Source: Parvicella sp963922585
GTDB lineage: Bacteria > Bacteroidota > Bacteroidia > Flavobacteriales_D > Parvicellaceae
DNA: 16,059 nucleotides
Direction of reading: 5' to 3'
NCBI GenBank assembly: GCA_963922585.1
Contig: CAWUIK010000070.1
Location: 1 to 16,059, forward strand
The notes beneath the pieces were generated by a model, which saw only the letters and a program-made list of their open reading frames with translations, was not told where the DNA came from and did no database searches. Made by a program: the position numbers and the translations under genes. Shown one piece after another: positions 6,344-14,209 of this stretch (position 1 is the stretch's first letter; each line of letters opens with the position of its first letter).

Positions 6344-7867
6344 ATGAAGGCGGAAGAATTGGCATTTAACAAAAACGAAGACGTTAATAAACTAAGAGTT
6401 TCAGAATTAAATCAAAAACTTGAAGCAATATATCTTGGTGGAGGTCAAAAACGAATTGATAAACTGCATGCTCAAGGAAAAATGTCAGCTAGAGAACGTA
6501 TTGCTTTTTTGGTAGATGACAATAAACCTCAAATTGAAATTGGAGCATTTGCTGGAGAAGGAATGTATGAAGAGCATGGTGGATGTCCTAGCGGAGGTGT
6601 TGTCATTGTCATGGCTTATGTGTCAGGAAAGCAGTGTATAGTTGTGGCAAATGATGCTACTGTTAAGGCTGGAGCTTGGTTTCCAATTACGGGAAAGAAA
6701 AATTTGAGAGCGCAAGAAATTGCAATGGAAAATAGATTACCAATCATTTACTTAGTGGATAGTGCTGGTGTTTTTCTTCCAATGCAGGATGAAATTTTTC
6801 CAGACAAAGAGCATTTTGGAAGAATATTCAGAAATAACGCCATTATGAGTTCTATGGGAATTACTCAGATAGCAGCTATTATGGGAAGTTGTGTTGCAGG
6901 TGGAGCTTATTTGCCAATCATGAGTGATGAAAGTTTAATTGTAGATAAAACAGGAAGTATATTCCTTGCAGGATCATATCTTGTAAAGGCGGCCGTAGGT
7001 GAAGTAATTGACAACGAAACTTTAGGAGGTGCAACTACACATACAGAAATCAGTGGTGTTTGTGATTACAAATCCAAAGATGATAAAGATTGTCTGGAAA
7101 CTATTCAGAAAATAATGGACAAAATAGGTTCTTATGAAGAGGCTGGTTTTGATAGAAAAAAAACTATTAAGCCTAAGTTGAATGAAAAAGAGATTTACGG
7201 AATTCTTCCGGAAGATAGAACCACACCATACAATACGATAGAAATCATCAAAAGACTAGTCGATAATTCTGAATTTACAGAATACAAAGAAGGCTATGGA
7301 AAAACAATTCTCACAGGATATGCTAGAATTGATGGATGGGCTGTAGGAATCGTTGCTAATAATCGTCAAATCATCAAGAACAAAAAAGGTGAAATGCAAT
7401 TTGGAGGAGTTATATACAGTGACTCAGCAGATAGAGCGGCAAGATTCATTATGAATTGTAATCAAAAGAAAATTCCATTGGTGTTTTTGCAAGATGTAAC
7501 TGGTTTTATGGTTGGTTCACGTTCAGAACATGGAGGAATTATTAAAGATGGAGCAAAATTAGTAAATGCCATGTCAAATTCTGTAGTTCCTAAATTTACC
7601 ATAATCATGGGTAATTCATATGGAGCAGGAAATTATGCTATGTGTGGTAAGGCTTATGATCCAAGATTAATTGTAGGTTGGCCAACTGCACAAGTGGCAG
7701 TTATGGGTGGTGCGCAAGCAGCAAAAGTTTTGCTTCAAATTGAAGTAGCTAGTCTTAAAGCTAAAGGAGAAGTAATTACCAAAGAAGCTGAAGATGAATT
7801 ATACAACAGAATCAAAGACAGATATGATACTCAAACTTCACCTTATTATGCTGCCTCTAGAATATAG
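6344..7867 (+). CDS. Acyl-CoA carboxylase beta subunit (methylcrotonyl-CoA carboxylase-like carboxyltransferase), ended early by an in-frame TAG
   Basis: This 507-residue protein is the carboxyltransferase subunit of a biotin-dependent acyl-CoA carboxylase, which moves CO2 from carboxybiotin onto an acyl-CoA in the cytoplasm. Both crotonase-like halves are present: Ser-Ala-Arg-Glu-Arg-Ile (48-53), the glycine-rich Gly-Ser-Cys-Val-Ala-Gly-Gly-Ala-Tyr-Leu-Pro (181-191) and Gly-Asn-Ser-Tyr-Gly-Ala-Gly-Asn-Tyr-Ala-Met-Cys-Gly (423-435), and Gln-Asp-Val-Thr-Gly-Phe-Met-Val-Gly (383-391). Overall it resembles methylcrotonyl-CoA carboxylase beta more than propionyl-CoA carboxylase. The frame stops at TAG 7865-7867, just after Ala-Ala-Ser-Arg-Ile, where the family has Trp before the conserved Ile-Ile-Asp-Pro-x-Asp-Thr-Arg segment. 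The frame then stays open for 37 more codons; full length would be 545 residues, normal for the family. The biotin carboxylase partner is not in the window. NAD kinase follows. Confidence 0.92.
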   Translation: MKAEELAFNKNEDVNKLRVSELNQKLEAIYLGGGQKRIDKLHAQGKMSARERIAFLVDDNKPQIEIGAFAGEGMYEEHGGCPSGGVVIVMAYVSGKQCIVVANDATVKAGAWFPITGKKNLRAQEIAMENRLPIIYLVDSAGVFLPMQDEIFPDKEHFGRIFRNNAIMSSMGITQIAAIMGSCVAGGAYLPIMSDESLIVDKTGSIFLAGSYLVKAAVGEVIDNETLGGATTHTEISGVCDYKSKDDKDCLETIQKIMDKIGSYEEAGFDRKKTIKPKLNEKEIYGILPEDRTTPYNTIEIIKRLVDNSEFTEYKEGYGKTILTGYARIDGWAVGIVANNRQIIKNKKGEMQFGGVIYSDSADRAARFIMNCNQKKIPLVFLQDVTGFMVGSRSEHGGIIKDGAKLVNAMSNSVVPKFTIIMGNSYGAGNYAMCGKAYDPRLIVGWPTAQVAVMGGAQAAKVLLQIEVASLKAKGEVITKEAEDELYNRIKDRYDTQTSPYYAASRI

Positions 7868-7981
7868 ATGGACGCTATAATAGATCCTTTAGATACAAGA
7901 AAATGGATTTCTATGGGAATTGAAGCTGCAAATCATTCACCTATAGAAAAACCATATAATGTTGGTGTTATTCAAACATAA
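7868..7981 (+). pseudogene. Detached C-terminal tail of the carboxylase beta subunit (after the amber codon)
   Basis: Directly after the TAG, in the same frame, an ATG opens 37 codons ending at TAA 7979-7981, 12 bases before the NAD kinase ATG. The peptide contains Asp-Ala-Ile-Ile-Asp-Pro-Leu-Asp-Thr-Arg-Lys and Gly-Ile-Glu-Ala-Ala-Asn-His, and ends Gly-Val-Ile-Gln-Thr. It matches the end of methylcrotonyl-CoA carboxylase-type beta subunits, where a Trp precedes an Asp-Asp-Gly-Ile-Ile-Asp-Pro-Ala-Asp-Thr-Arg stretch. One G-to-A change in a TGG codon explains the break. It may be a fresh nonsense mutation, a base-call error, a readthrough site or a stop-restart; the sequence alone cannot decide. 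Confidence 0.85.
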
Positions 7982-7993
7982 ATAACTTTCTTT

Positions 7994-8872
7994 ATGAGAA
8001 TCGTAATTTACGGTAAACAATTCAAAGAAGATGCAGATGCTTACATAAGAGTATTATACAAAAAGTTAGCATCAAAAGGTATCGAAACAATAACCTACAG
8101 TAAATTTGCGGATTTTTTGAAAACCCGTGCTATTCCTGATTTTAATTTCGATGTTTACAACACTCCATCAGAACTTAAGGTAGATTTTGACATCCTCATT
8201 ACAATAGGAGGGGATGGAACTATCTTAGATACGATTACTTCAGTTGGAAGTAGTAATATTCCAATTTTGGGAATCAATACTGGAAGGTTAGGTTTTTTAG
8301 CAAACAATGCTAAAGAGAATGTTGAATATGTGATTGATTTACTTTTAAAAGGTGAATATTTTCTTGAAAAAAGGAGTTTACTTTCGCTTACAACCGAAGA
8401 CAATCTTTTTGAACAATACAACTTTGCTATGAATGAAATTACGATTCATAAAAAAGATTCTTCCTCCATGATTCAATTACATACTTATGTTGATGATTTG
8501 TTTTTAAATACCTATTGGTCTGATGGGTTGATTATAAGTACACCAACAGGTTCTACCGCTTATTCTTTGAGTTGTGGAGGTCCTATATTGGATCCCAAAA
8601 GCAAAAATTTTATTATCAATCCAATTGCACCTCATAATCTTACTGCTAGACCAATTATAATTCCTGATGACTCCAAAATAAGAATTGAAGTGGAAGGAAG
8701 AGAAGAGGAGTTTTTAGTAACATTAGACAGTCGCTCTAAAACGATTACTAACAAATATCAACTCAATATTTCAAAAGCAGATTTTTATATTAATCTCGTT
8801 CAGTTTGAAAATCAAAATTTTTATAAAACCATAAGAAATAAACTTTATTGGGGACAAGACAAAAGAAATTAA
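7994..8872 (+). CDS. nadK: NAD kinase
   Basis: This cytoplasmic enzyme phosphorylates NAD to NADP with ATP, supplying the cofactor for biosynthetic reductions. The 292-residue protein has the family signatures: Gly-Gly-Asp-Gly-Thr (72-76) with the catalytic Asp74, Asn-Glu (147-148), and Ser-Asp-Gly-Leu-Ile-Ile-Ser-Thr-Pro-Thr-Gly-Ser-Thr-Ala-Tyr (176-190) leading into Gly-Gly-Pro. The length is normal. The start ATG lies 12 bases after the end of the carboxylase reading frame, so the two are probably on one transcript. In Flavobacteriia NAD kinase commonly precedes a DUF6089 gene, uppS, bamA and skp-like genes, and that order holds here. Confidence 0.96.
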   Translation: MRIVIYGKQFKEDADAYIRVLYKKLASKGIETITYSKFADFLKTRAIPDFNFDVYNTPSELKVDFDILITIGGDGTILDTITSVGSSNIPILGINTGRLGFLANNAKENVEYVIDLLLKGEYFLEKRSLLSLTTEDNLFEQYNFAMNEITIHKKDSSSMIQLHTYVDDLFLNTYWSDGLIISTPTGSTAYSLSCGGPILDPKSKNFIINPIAPHNLTARPIIIPDDSKIRIEVEGREEEFLVTLDSRSKTITNKYQLNISKADFYINLVQFENQNFYKTIRNKLYWGQDKRN

Positions 8873-8928
8873 TCGCTGCTCTTTTTCAATTTATTGTAAA
8901 ATTAATATGAATGTTAAAATATTTTTTT

Positions 8929-8936
8929 TAGTTTTG
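8929..8936 (+). promoter_or_regulatory. Candidate -7 promoter element for the first DUF6089 gene
   Basis: TAGTTTTG matches TAnnTTTG at all fixed positions and lies 22 bases before the ATG at 8959, in an AT-rich 86-base gap. No clear -33 TTTG is seen at the expected distance. It suggests that the envelope cluster has its own promoter apart from nadK. Confidence 0.4.
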
Positions 8937-8958
8937 TCATCTATATAGAAGAATTTTG

Positions 8959-9849
8959 ATGAAAAACATATTACTTATAACCCTATTACTCATGACGTTT
9001 ATTTCCAATGCACAACATTGGAAATCTATGAGACATGAAGTAACTCTTAGTACTGGAACTACAAACTTTCTAGGAGAATTAGGTGGTGCAGATGATATTG
9101 GATCTACTGGAATTACAGGGGTTAAAGATTTTGAATTCAAAATGACTCGTCCAGCTTTTAGTGCTGGATATAGATATTATATCAGTCAAACTTTTGCCAT
9201 AAAAGGTGAATTTTTGTACGGAAGACTAAACGGTGATGATGCGCTTACAGCAGAGCCATTTAGACAAAACAGAAACATACATTTCAGATCTCCTTTGATT
9301 GAACTTACTGCTAGATTTGAATATTACCCTTTTAAACAATATTTTGGACATTTATACAGAACTAATGGAGTTCTTGGAAAGAAAATTAGTAAAATAAGCC
9401 CCTATTTGTTTGTTGGTGTTGGTGGTTTTTGGTTCAATCCAAAAGCACAGTACAATGGTAGTTGGGAAGCGTTACAACCTCTTCAAACAGAAGGAGTAGC
9501 ATATAAGAGAATTGCCGCGAATTTTCCTTTTGGTGCAGGTGTTAAATATGCAATCACCAAACAATTTAGTATTGGTTTTGAGATGGGATTGAGATATACT
9601 ACCTCGGACTATGTGGATGATGTTAGTGGAAAATATATTGATCACTCATCTAGTTCTGCTATGATTCAATATCTAGCAAATCCAACTATAAATAGCATTG
9701 CATCATACACTGATGGTTCATATGTATATAATCCTACTGCTCCAGGAATGCAAAGAGGAAATTCAGACAACAAAGATTCTTTTTTAGTTACTTTGTTTAC
9801 TGCTAACTATAAATTCCTACAAGGTAAAAGAAATTTACCTAAATTCTAA
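8959..9849 (+). CDS. DUF6089 family outer-membrane-type beta-barrel protein (first copy)
   Basis: A 296-residue exported protein of unknown function. Residues 1-19 form a signal peptide ending Ser-Asn-Ala-Gln. The rest alternates polar and aromatic residues as in a small outer-membrane beta-barrel: Gly-Tyr-Arg-Tyr-Tyr-Ile, Phe-Glu-Tyr-Tyr-Pro-Phe, then Pro-Tyr-Leu-Phe-Val-Gly-Val-Gly-Gly-Phe. The block with Asn-Pro-Lys-Ala-Gln-Tyr-Asn-Gly-Ser-Trp and Leu-Gln-Thr-Glu-Gly is typical of DUF6089 proteins, as is the later Asp-Tyr-Val-Asp-Asp-Val-Ser-Gly. A TTG sits one codon upstream (8956), but the ATG gives the natural signal peptide and is preferred. The gene precedes a second family member and lies in the nadK-uppS-bamA-skp region, which suggests a role in envelope assembly; that role is inference. 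Confidence 0.85.
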   Translation: MKNILLITLLLMTFISNAQHWKSMRHEVTLSTGTTNFLGELGGADDIGSTGITGVKDFEFKMTRPAFSAGYRYYISQTFAIKGEFLYGRLNGDDALTAEPFRQNRNIHFRSPLIELTARFEYYPFKQYFGHLYRTNGVLGKKISKISPYLFVGVGGFWFNPKAQYNGSWEALQPLQTEGVAYKRIAANFPFGAGVKYAITKQFSIGFEMGLRYTTSDYVDDVSGKYIDHSSSSAMIQYLANPTINSIASYTDGSYVYNPTAPGMQRGNSDNKDSFLVTLFTANYKFLQGKRNLPKF

Positions 9850-9914
9850 ATCTTACAATAAAGTGTATTTTTATACGTTTTAGTTTTCATTAATTTCATT
9901 CTGTTTATTCAATA

Positions 9915-10733
9915 ATGAGGGTATTTTTTTTAATTATATTTTCTTTTTTAATTCAATTTAATTTTTCTCAAAAAACATCAGATATAGGTGTTCTTTTAGG
10001 AGGTGGTTATTATGTTGGTGATATAAATCCATACCAACACTTTTATAATACAAAGTTTGCAGGAAGTATTTTTTTTAGAGACCAAATCAATAAAAATGAT
10101 AGGCTCACCTATAGAATAAGTGCTTCTAGAATTAATTTAGAAGCTTTTGATGCTGACTTTAATAATGACAGACAAATCAATAGAAATTTAAATTTCAAAT
10201 CGTCCATTACTGAAATTGCTGGAATTTTGGAAATCCATTTTTTACCATATGAAATAGGTAGCAAAAGGAAATTTGGAACACCTTATTTGTTTTTTGGATT
10301 GTCTTATTTTAAAATGAACCCTATGGGTAAGTATAATGACGATTGGATTGAATTACAATCATTGGCTACAGAAGGGCAGGGGACAAGCGCAAATGATAAA
10401 AATCCTTATAAACTAAATCAAATTTCAATTCCTTTTGGTGTTGGAGTAAAATTAAATATAAATTCTAGAATCGCAATAGGATTAGAATATGGCCTAAGAA
10501 AAACATTTACAGATTACATAGATGACATTAGTGGAGATTATGTGAATGCTAACTTTTTGAGAGAAACAAATGGTTTCCTTTCTGGAGAATTGTCAGATCA
10601 AAGCCTAAATAATGAAAGTACTTTCTCTTCTAATCATGGAGTTTCGAGAGGAAATCCAAATAATAAAGATTGGTTTGCAATGGCAGGATTTACAATAAGT
10701 TATAGACTTAAAGCATATACCACATGTAGATAA
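9915..10733 (+). CDS. DUF6089 family outer-membrane-type beta-barrel protein (second copy)
   Basis: A 272-residue exported protein, clearly a diverged paralogue of the gene before it. The signal peptide is residues 1-19, ending Phe-Asn-Phe-Ser-Gln. Shared blocks include Pro-Tyr-Leu-Phe-Phe-Gly, Asn-Pro-Met-Gly-Lys-Tyr-Asn-Asp-Asp-Trp, Leu-Ala-Thr-Glu-Gly, Ile-Pro-Phe-Gly-Val-Gly-Val-Lys, Asp-Tyr-Ile-Asp-Asp-Ile-Ser-Gly and Arg-Gly-Asn-Pro-Asn-Asn-Lys-Asp. The N-terminal third differs more: it opens with Gly-Val-Leu-Leu-Gly-Gly-Gly-Tyr-Tyr-Val-Gly-Asp-Ile-Asn-Pro, the usual start of this family. The end, Ala-Tyr-Thr-Thr-Cys-Arg, differs from the first copy's Leu-Pro-Lys-Phe. The 65-base gap before it has only near-matches to a -7 element (TAGTTTTC at 9881). 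No biochemical function is known to me. Confidence 0.85.
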   Translation: MRVFFLIIFSFLIQFNFSQKTSDIGVLLGGGYYVGDINPYQHFYNTKFAGSIFFRDQINKNDRLTYRISASRINLEAFDADFNNDRQINRNLNFKSSITEIAGILEIHFLPYEIGSKRKFGTPYLFFGLSYFKMNPMGKYNDDWIELQSLATEGQGTSANDKNPYKLNQISIPFGVGVKLNINSRIAIGLEYGLRKTFTDYIDDISGDYVNANFLRETNGFLSGELSDQSLNNESTFSSNHGVSRGNPNNKDWFAMAGFTISYRLKAYTTCR

Positions 10734-10812
10734 AGTAGTCCAATTGTTTACAACATTAACATTTTTTGCATTTTAAATACTAATAAAAGTTCATCATTCC
10801 CGTTATTTTTTA

Positions 10813-10820
10813 GAAATTTG
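10813..10820 (+). promoter_or_regulatory. Candidate -7 promoter element for uppS-bamA
   Basis: GAAATTTG, followed by C, is one base from TAnnTTTG and lies 19 bases before the uppS ATG at 10840, in a 106-base AT-rich gap with no other feature. The trailing GC is common after this element in flavobacterial promoters. No -33 match is obvious. Confidence 0.35.
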
Positions 10821-10839
10821 CGCCTTACTAATTTTAAGT

Positions 10840-11589
10840 ATGTCATTTAAAGAACGAATAAACAAAGATAATATTCCTCAACATGTAGCCATCATAATGG
10901 ATGGCAACGGAAGATGGGCGCAACAAAAAGGCGAACATAGAGTCTTTGGCCATACTCAAGGAGTAGAGTCTGTAAGAGAAGCTTTGACAGCTGCGGGTGA
11001 AATTGGTGTGAAATATTTAACACTTTACGCATTTAGTACTGAAAATTGGAATCGCCCTAAAGAAGAAATAGACGCTTTGATGGATCTTTTGGTTAAGACA
11101 ATATCATTGGAAGTCGAATCATTAAATGAAAATGGCGTAAAACTTCAAGTGATAGGTGATGTTGATAGTTTACCTCTAGGATGTAAAGAAGCATTAGATA
11201 AATGTATTAAAGATACAGAGAATAATTCTAAAGTTACTTTAGTTCTTGCATTGAGTTATAGTTCAAAATGGGAAATTCAAAATGCAATCAAAAATATCGC
11301 TTTAGATATTCAATCAAATAAAATTACTCCTGAAGAAATTAGTGAAGAATTAATTAATTCTTACATGAATACAGCGCTTATTCCCGATCCTGAACTCTTA
11401 ATAAGAACAAGTGGTGAATGTAGAATAAGCAATTTCCTTTTGTGGCAATTGGCCTACACTGAGCTTCACTTTATTGATACTTTGTGGCCGGATTTCAAAA
11501 AAGAAAACTTTTTTGAAGCCATTTATAATTACCAACAGCGTGAACGAAGATTCGGAAAAACAAGCGCTCAAATCATAACAAATGAATAA
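10840..11589 (+). CDS. uppS: Isoprenyl transferase / undecaprenyl diphosphate synthase
   Basis: This cis-prenyltransferase condenses isopentenyl diphosphate units onto farnesyl diphosphate to make undecaprenyl diphosphate, the lipid carrier for peptidoglycan and surface polysaccharide precursors, at the inner face of the cytoplasmic membrane. The 249 residues carry the family motifs: Met-Asp-Gly-Asn-Gly-Arg-Trp-Ala (20-27) with catalytic Asp21, Phe-Ser-Thr-Glu-Asn-Trp-Asn-Arg-Pro (65-73), and near residue 196 Arg-Thr-Ser-Gly-Glu-Cys-Arg-Ile-Ser-Asn-Phe-Leu-Leu-Trp-Gln. Ser-Tyr-Ser-Ser-Lys-Trp replaces the Asn-Tyr-Gly-Gly-Arg of E. coli, which I recall as usual in Bacteroidota. The last 8 bases overlap the bamA start (ATGAATAA), so the two genes are translationally coupled. 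Confidence 0.96.
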   Translation: MSFKERINKDNIPQHVAIIMDGNGRWAQQKGEHRVFGHTQGVESVREALTAAGEIGVKYLTLYAFSTENWNRPKEEIDALMDLLVKTISLEVESLNENGVKLQVIGDVDSLPLGCKEALDKCIKDTENNSKVTLVLALSYSSKWEIQNAIKNIALDIQSNKITPEEISEELINSYMNTALIPDPELLIRTSGECRISNFLLWQLAYTELHFIDTLWPDFKKENFFEAIYNYQQRERRFGKTSAQIITNE

Positions 11590-14161
11590 ATATATTCTAT
11601 ATGTATCTTTGATTTTATTGAGTGTTTTTACTCATATACATACAAATGCTCAAAGTTTTGGAGAATTTAGTTTTGAATCGCCTAATACTTACACCATCTC
11701 TAAAATAATTGTAGAGGGTTCTTACAACACCAACGAAAATACCATCATAGCCAAAAGTGGACTAAAAGAAGGTGAAAACATAACTGTACCAGGACTTGCA
11801 ATTGCTTCTGCAATTAAAAAACTTTGGGAAGGAAATTATTTTTCTGATGTTCAAATTGTTGCTGAATCCATTAAAGGAAATAATATTGTTCTAAAGATTA
11901 AATTAGTAGAATTAGAAAAATGGTCTGGAAAAATTAAGTACCATCCAAATCTATCTAAAAAAGAAGCAGATGATATTAAAGAAAATCTAGGTTTTTTTAG
12001 TAATCAGCCTATTTCTAAAGATGATTTGTTGAAGGTAAACAGGCAAGCAAGAATTTACTTTGTAGATAAAGGTTATTTCAAAGCAACTGCATCTAATTAC
12101 ATTGTAGCCGATACGATTAAAGGAGGATATGATATTCATGTGAATATAGATAAAGGAGCAAGATATAAAATTAACGAAATTAATATTTCTGGAAATTCAG
12201 AATTAACAGATGCCAAAATCAAAAGACAAATGAAAGACACCAAAGAAAAGAAATGGTGGAAACTTTTTTGGCGCTCAAAATTCAATCGTTCCAATTACGA
12301 AAAAGACAAACAAAAAATCATTGATAAGTATATCGACTTAGCCTATAGAGATGCTGAAATAACTTATGATACAATCTTTGATTTTGATGAAAAAACGATA
12401 AATATTAATCTTGAAATAAACGAAGGAAGCAAATATTTTATCAGAAGCATCAATTGGGTAGGTAATTCTAAATATACTTCTGGAAGATTAGATTCCACAT
12501 TAGGAATCAAACCAGGAGATGCTTATAATAAATCTGTTTTGGATACTAGATTGTATATGAACCCCAATGGATCTGATGTAAGTTCTTTGTATATGGATGA
12601 AGGTTATTTGTTTTTCCAAATCACACCCGTTGAGAAAAAAGTAACTAGCGATTCTATAGATTTAGAATTTCAAATTTATGAAGGAAAACAAGCAAGAATC
12701 AAAACAATTTCTGTAACAGGAAATACAAAGACCTCCGACCATGTTATTATCAGAGATTTATACACACAACCTGGAGATTTGTTTTCTAGAGATGCAGTTA
12801 TTAGAAGTCAGAGAGAACTTAGTCAAAAAGGCTATTTCAACCCTGAAACGCTGGGGGTAAATCCAATTCCTAATCCAACTGATGGAACAGTCGATATAGA
12901 GTATCAAGTTGAAGAAAAGCCAAGTGATCAAATTGAATTGTCTGGTGGTTTTGGAGCAGGACGTGTAGTAGGAACATTAGGGGTTTCGTTCAATAACTTT
13001 TCTATTAGAAACTTTTTCAAAAAAGAGTATTGGACACCTCTTCCTTCAGGAGATGGACAAAGATTGAGTTTGAGAGCACAATCTAACGGATTTTGGTTTC
13101 AATCTTATAATTTATCATTCACAGAACCTTGGTTGGGGGGTAAAAAACCTCAATCTTTTAGTTTTACAGCCTTTCATTCACAACAATCTGGACAACCCTT
13201 TTTCTTGAGAGATGCGAATAATAGACTGCTGAGAGATGCTGATGGGAATAGAATCTCAACACCCGATAGACAATACATGAAAATTACAGGAGTTTCTATT
13301 GGTTTGGGTAAAAGACTAAAATGGCCTGATGATTATTTCTCTGTTTATCATGAATTGTCTTACCAATATTACGATATTAACAATTACGGTAGTGTTTTTG
13401 CTTTTGCAGACGGATTTTCAAATAACTTGAGTTATAGATTTGCTATTAGTAGAAACTCTATTGATCAGCCTTTATATCCAAGAACAGGAGCGGATATTTC
13501 TTTCTCTGTAAAAACTACTTTACCATATAGTTATTTTAATCCAGATAAAGATTATGCTTCTTTATCTGAGCAAGAACAGTTTAAATGGTTGGAGTACAAC
13601 AAAATTAAATTTACATCTTCTTGGTTTGCTCCGCTTACAAAAGATAAAAAATTAGTTGTAAACGCTCGTTTTGGTATTGGTTTATTGAATCCTTGGAGTA
13701 AAGAAAGAGGTGTTACACCATTTGAAAGGTTCTACATGGGAGGTTCTGGACTTACAGGATTTAATATCGATGGAAGAGAAATCATCGCTTTGAGAGGTTA
13801 TGAAGATGGAGCAATTTCAGCTGAGACCGGTGGAGCGTTAATTAGTAAATATACTTTAGAATTGAGATATCCACTCTCGTTAAATCCTTCGGCAACGGTT
13901 TATCTTTTAGGATTTGCTGAAGCAGGTAATACGTGGAATAATTACAAAGATTTCAACCCACTACAAGTAAAAAGATCTGCAGGTATTGGAGTTAGAATTT
14001 TCTTACCAATGTTTGGACTTATGGGACTAGATTATGGTTTTGGGTTTGATCCAGTGGATAGTGGAGCAAGAGGCTTTGGTAGTCATAACCCTCTAATTCA
14101 AAGTCAAGGCTTCAATGGACAGTTTCACTTTACAATTGGTATGAATATTGGAGAACTGTAA
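11582..14161 (+). CDS. bamA: Outer membrane protein assembly factor BamA
   Basis: An 859-residue Omp85-family protein that inserts beta-barrel proteins into the outer membrane as the core of the BAM complex. The signal peptide is about residues 1-24, ending His-Thr-Asn-Ala-Gln. POTRA repeats follow from about 35 to 450, each with the Ile-x-Val-x-Gly-Asn pattern (Ile-Ile-Val-Glu-Gly-Ser, Ile-Asn-Ile-Ser-Gly-Asn, Ile-Asn-Trp-Val-Gly-Asn, Ile-Ser-Val-Thr-Gly-Asn). The barrel starts near Gln-Ile-Glu-Leu-Ser-Gly-Gly-Phe-Gly and contains the inner-loop signature Arg-Gly-Tyr (738-740). The basic Lys-Lys-Trp-Trp-Lys-Leu-Phe-Trp stretch near 220 is common in Bacteroidota members. The start overlaps the uppS stop by 8 bases. 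Unusually, the chain ends Gly-Met-Asn-Ile-Gly-Glu-Leu rather than with an aromatic residue. Confidence 0.96.
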   Translation: MNKYILYVSLILLSVFTHIHTNAQSFGEFSFESPNTYTISKIIVEGSYNTNENTIIAKSGLKEGENITVPGLAIASAIKKLWEGNYFSDVQIVAESIKGNNIVLKIKLVELEKWSGKIKYHPNLSKKEADDIKENLGFFSNQPISKDDLLKVNRQARIYFVDKGYFKATASNYIVADTIKGGYDIHVNIDKGARYKINEINISGNSELTDAKIKRQMKDTKEKKWWKLFWRSKFNRSNYEKDKQKIIDKYIDLAYRDAEITYDTIFDFDEKTININLEINEGSKYFIRSINWVGNSKYTSGRLDSTLGIKPGDAYNKSVLDTRLYMNPNGSDVSSLYMDEGYLFFQITPVEKKVTSDSIDLEFQIYEGKQARIKTISVTGNTKTSDHVIIRDLYTQPGDLFSRDAVIRSQRELSQKGYFNPETLGVNPIPNPTDGTVDIEYQVEEKPSDQIELSGGFGAGRVVGTLGVSFNNFSIRNFFKKEYWTPLPSGDGQRLSLRAQSNGFWFQSYNLSFTEPWLGGKKPQSFSFTAFHSQQSGQPFFLRDANNRLLRDADGNRISTPDRQYMKITGVSIGLGKRLKWPDDYFSVYHELSYQYYDINNYGSVFAFADGFSNNLSYRFAISRNSIDQPLYPRTGADISFSVKTTLPYSYFNPDKDYASLSEQEQFKWLEYNKIKFTSSWFAPLTKDKKLVVNARFGIGLLNPWSKERGVTPFERFYMGGSGLTGFNIDGREIIALRGYEDGAISAETGGALISKYTLELRYPLSLNPSATVYLLGFAEAGNTWNNYKDFNPLQVKRSAGIGVRIFLPMFGLMGLDYGFGFDPVDSGARGFGSHNPLIQSQGFNGQFHFTIGMNIGEL

Positions 14162-14181
14162 AAATCTTTAAAAATTAATTG

Positions 14182-14189
14182 TATTTTCG
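14182..14189 (+). promoter_or_regulatory. Candidate -7 promoter element for the skp-like pair
   Basis: TATTTTCG, followed by C, is one base from TAnnTTTG and lies 20 bases before the ATG at 14210, in the 48-base gap after bamA. It may give the chaperone genes expression beyond read-through from bamA. No -33 element is evident. Confidence 0.35.
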
Positions 14190-14209
14190 CAACATTAAAA
14201 AAGCAAAAA

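Noticed and set aside
7865..7867. TAG as a pyrrolysine codon or a genome-wide reassigned codon
   Set aside because: Ordinary genes in the same window end in TAG (1056-1058 and 15554-15556), the family residue here is Trp rather than Lys-like, and no pyrrolysine genes are visible. A local mutation or data error is simpler.
8956..8958. TTG start for the first DUF6089 protein
   Set aside because: An ATG follows immediately at 8959 and gives a normal signal peptide. The TTG adds only one residue.
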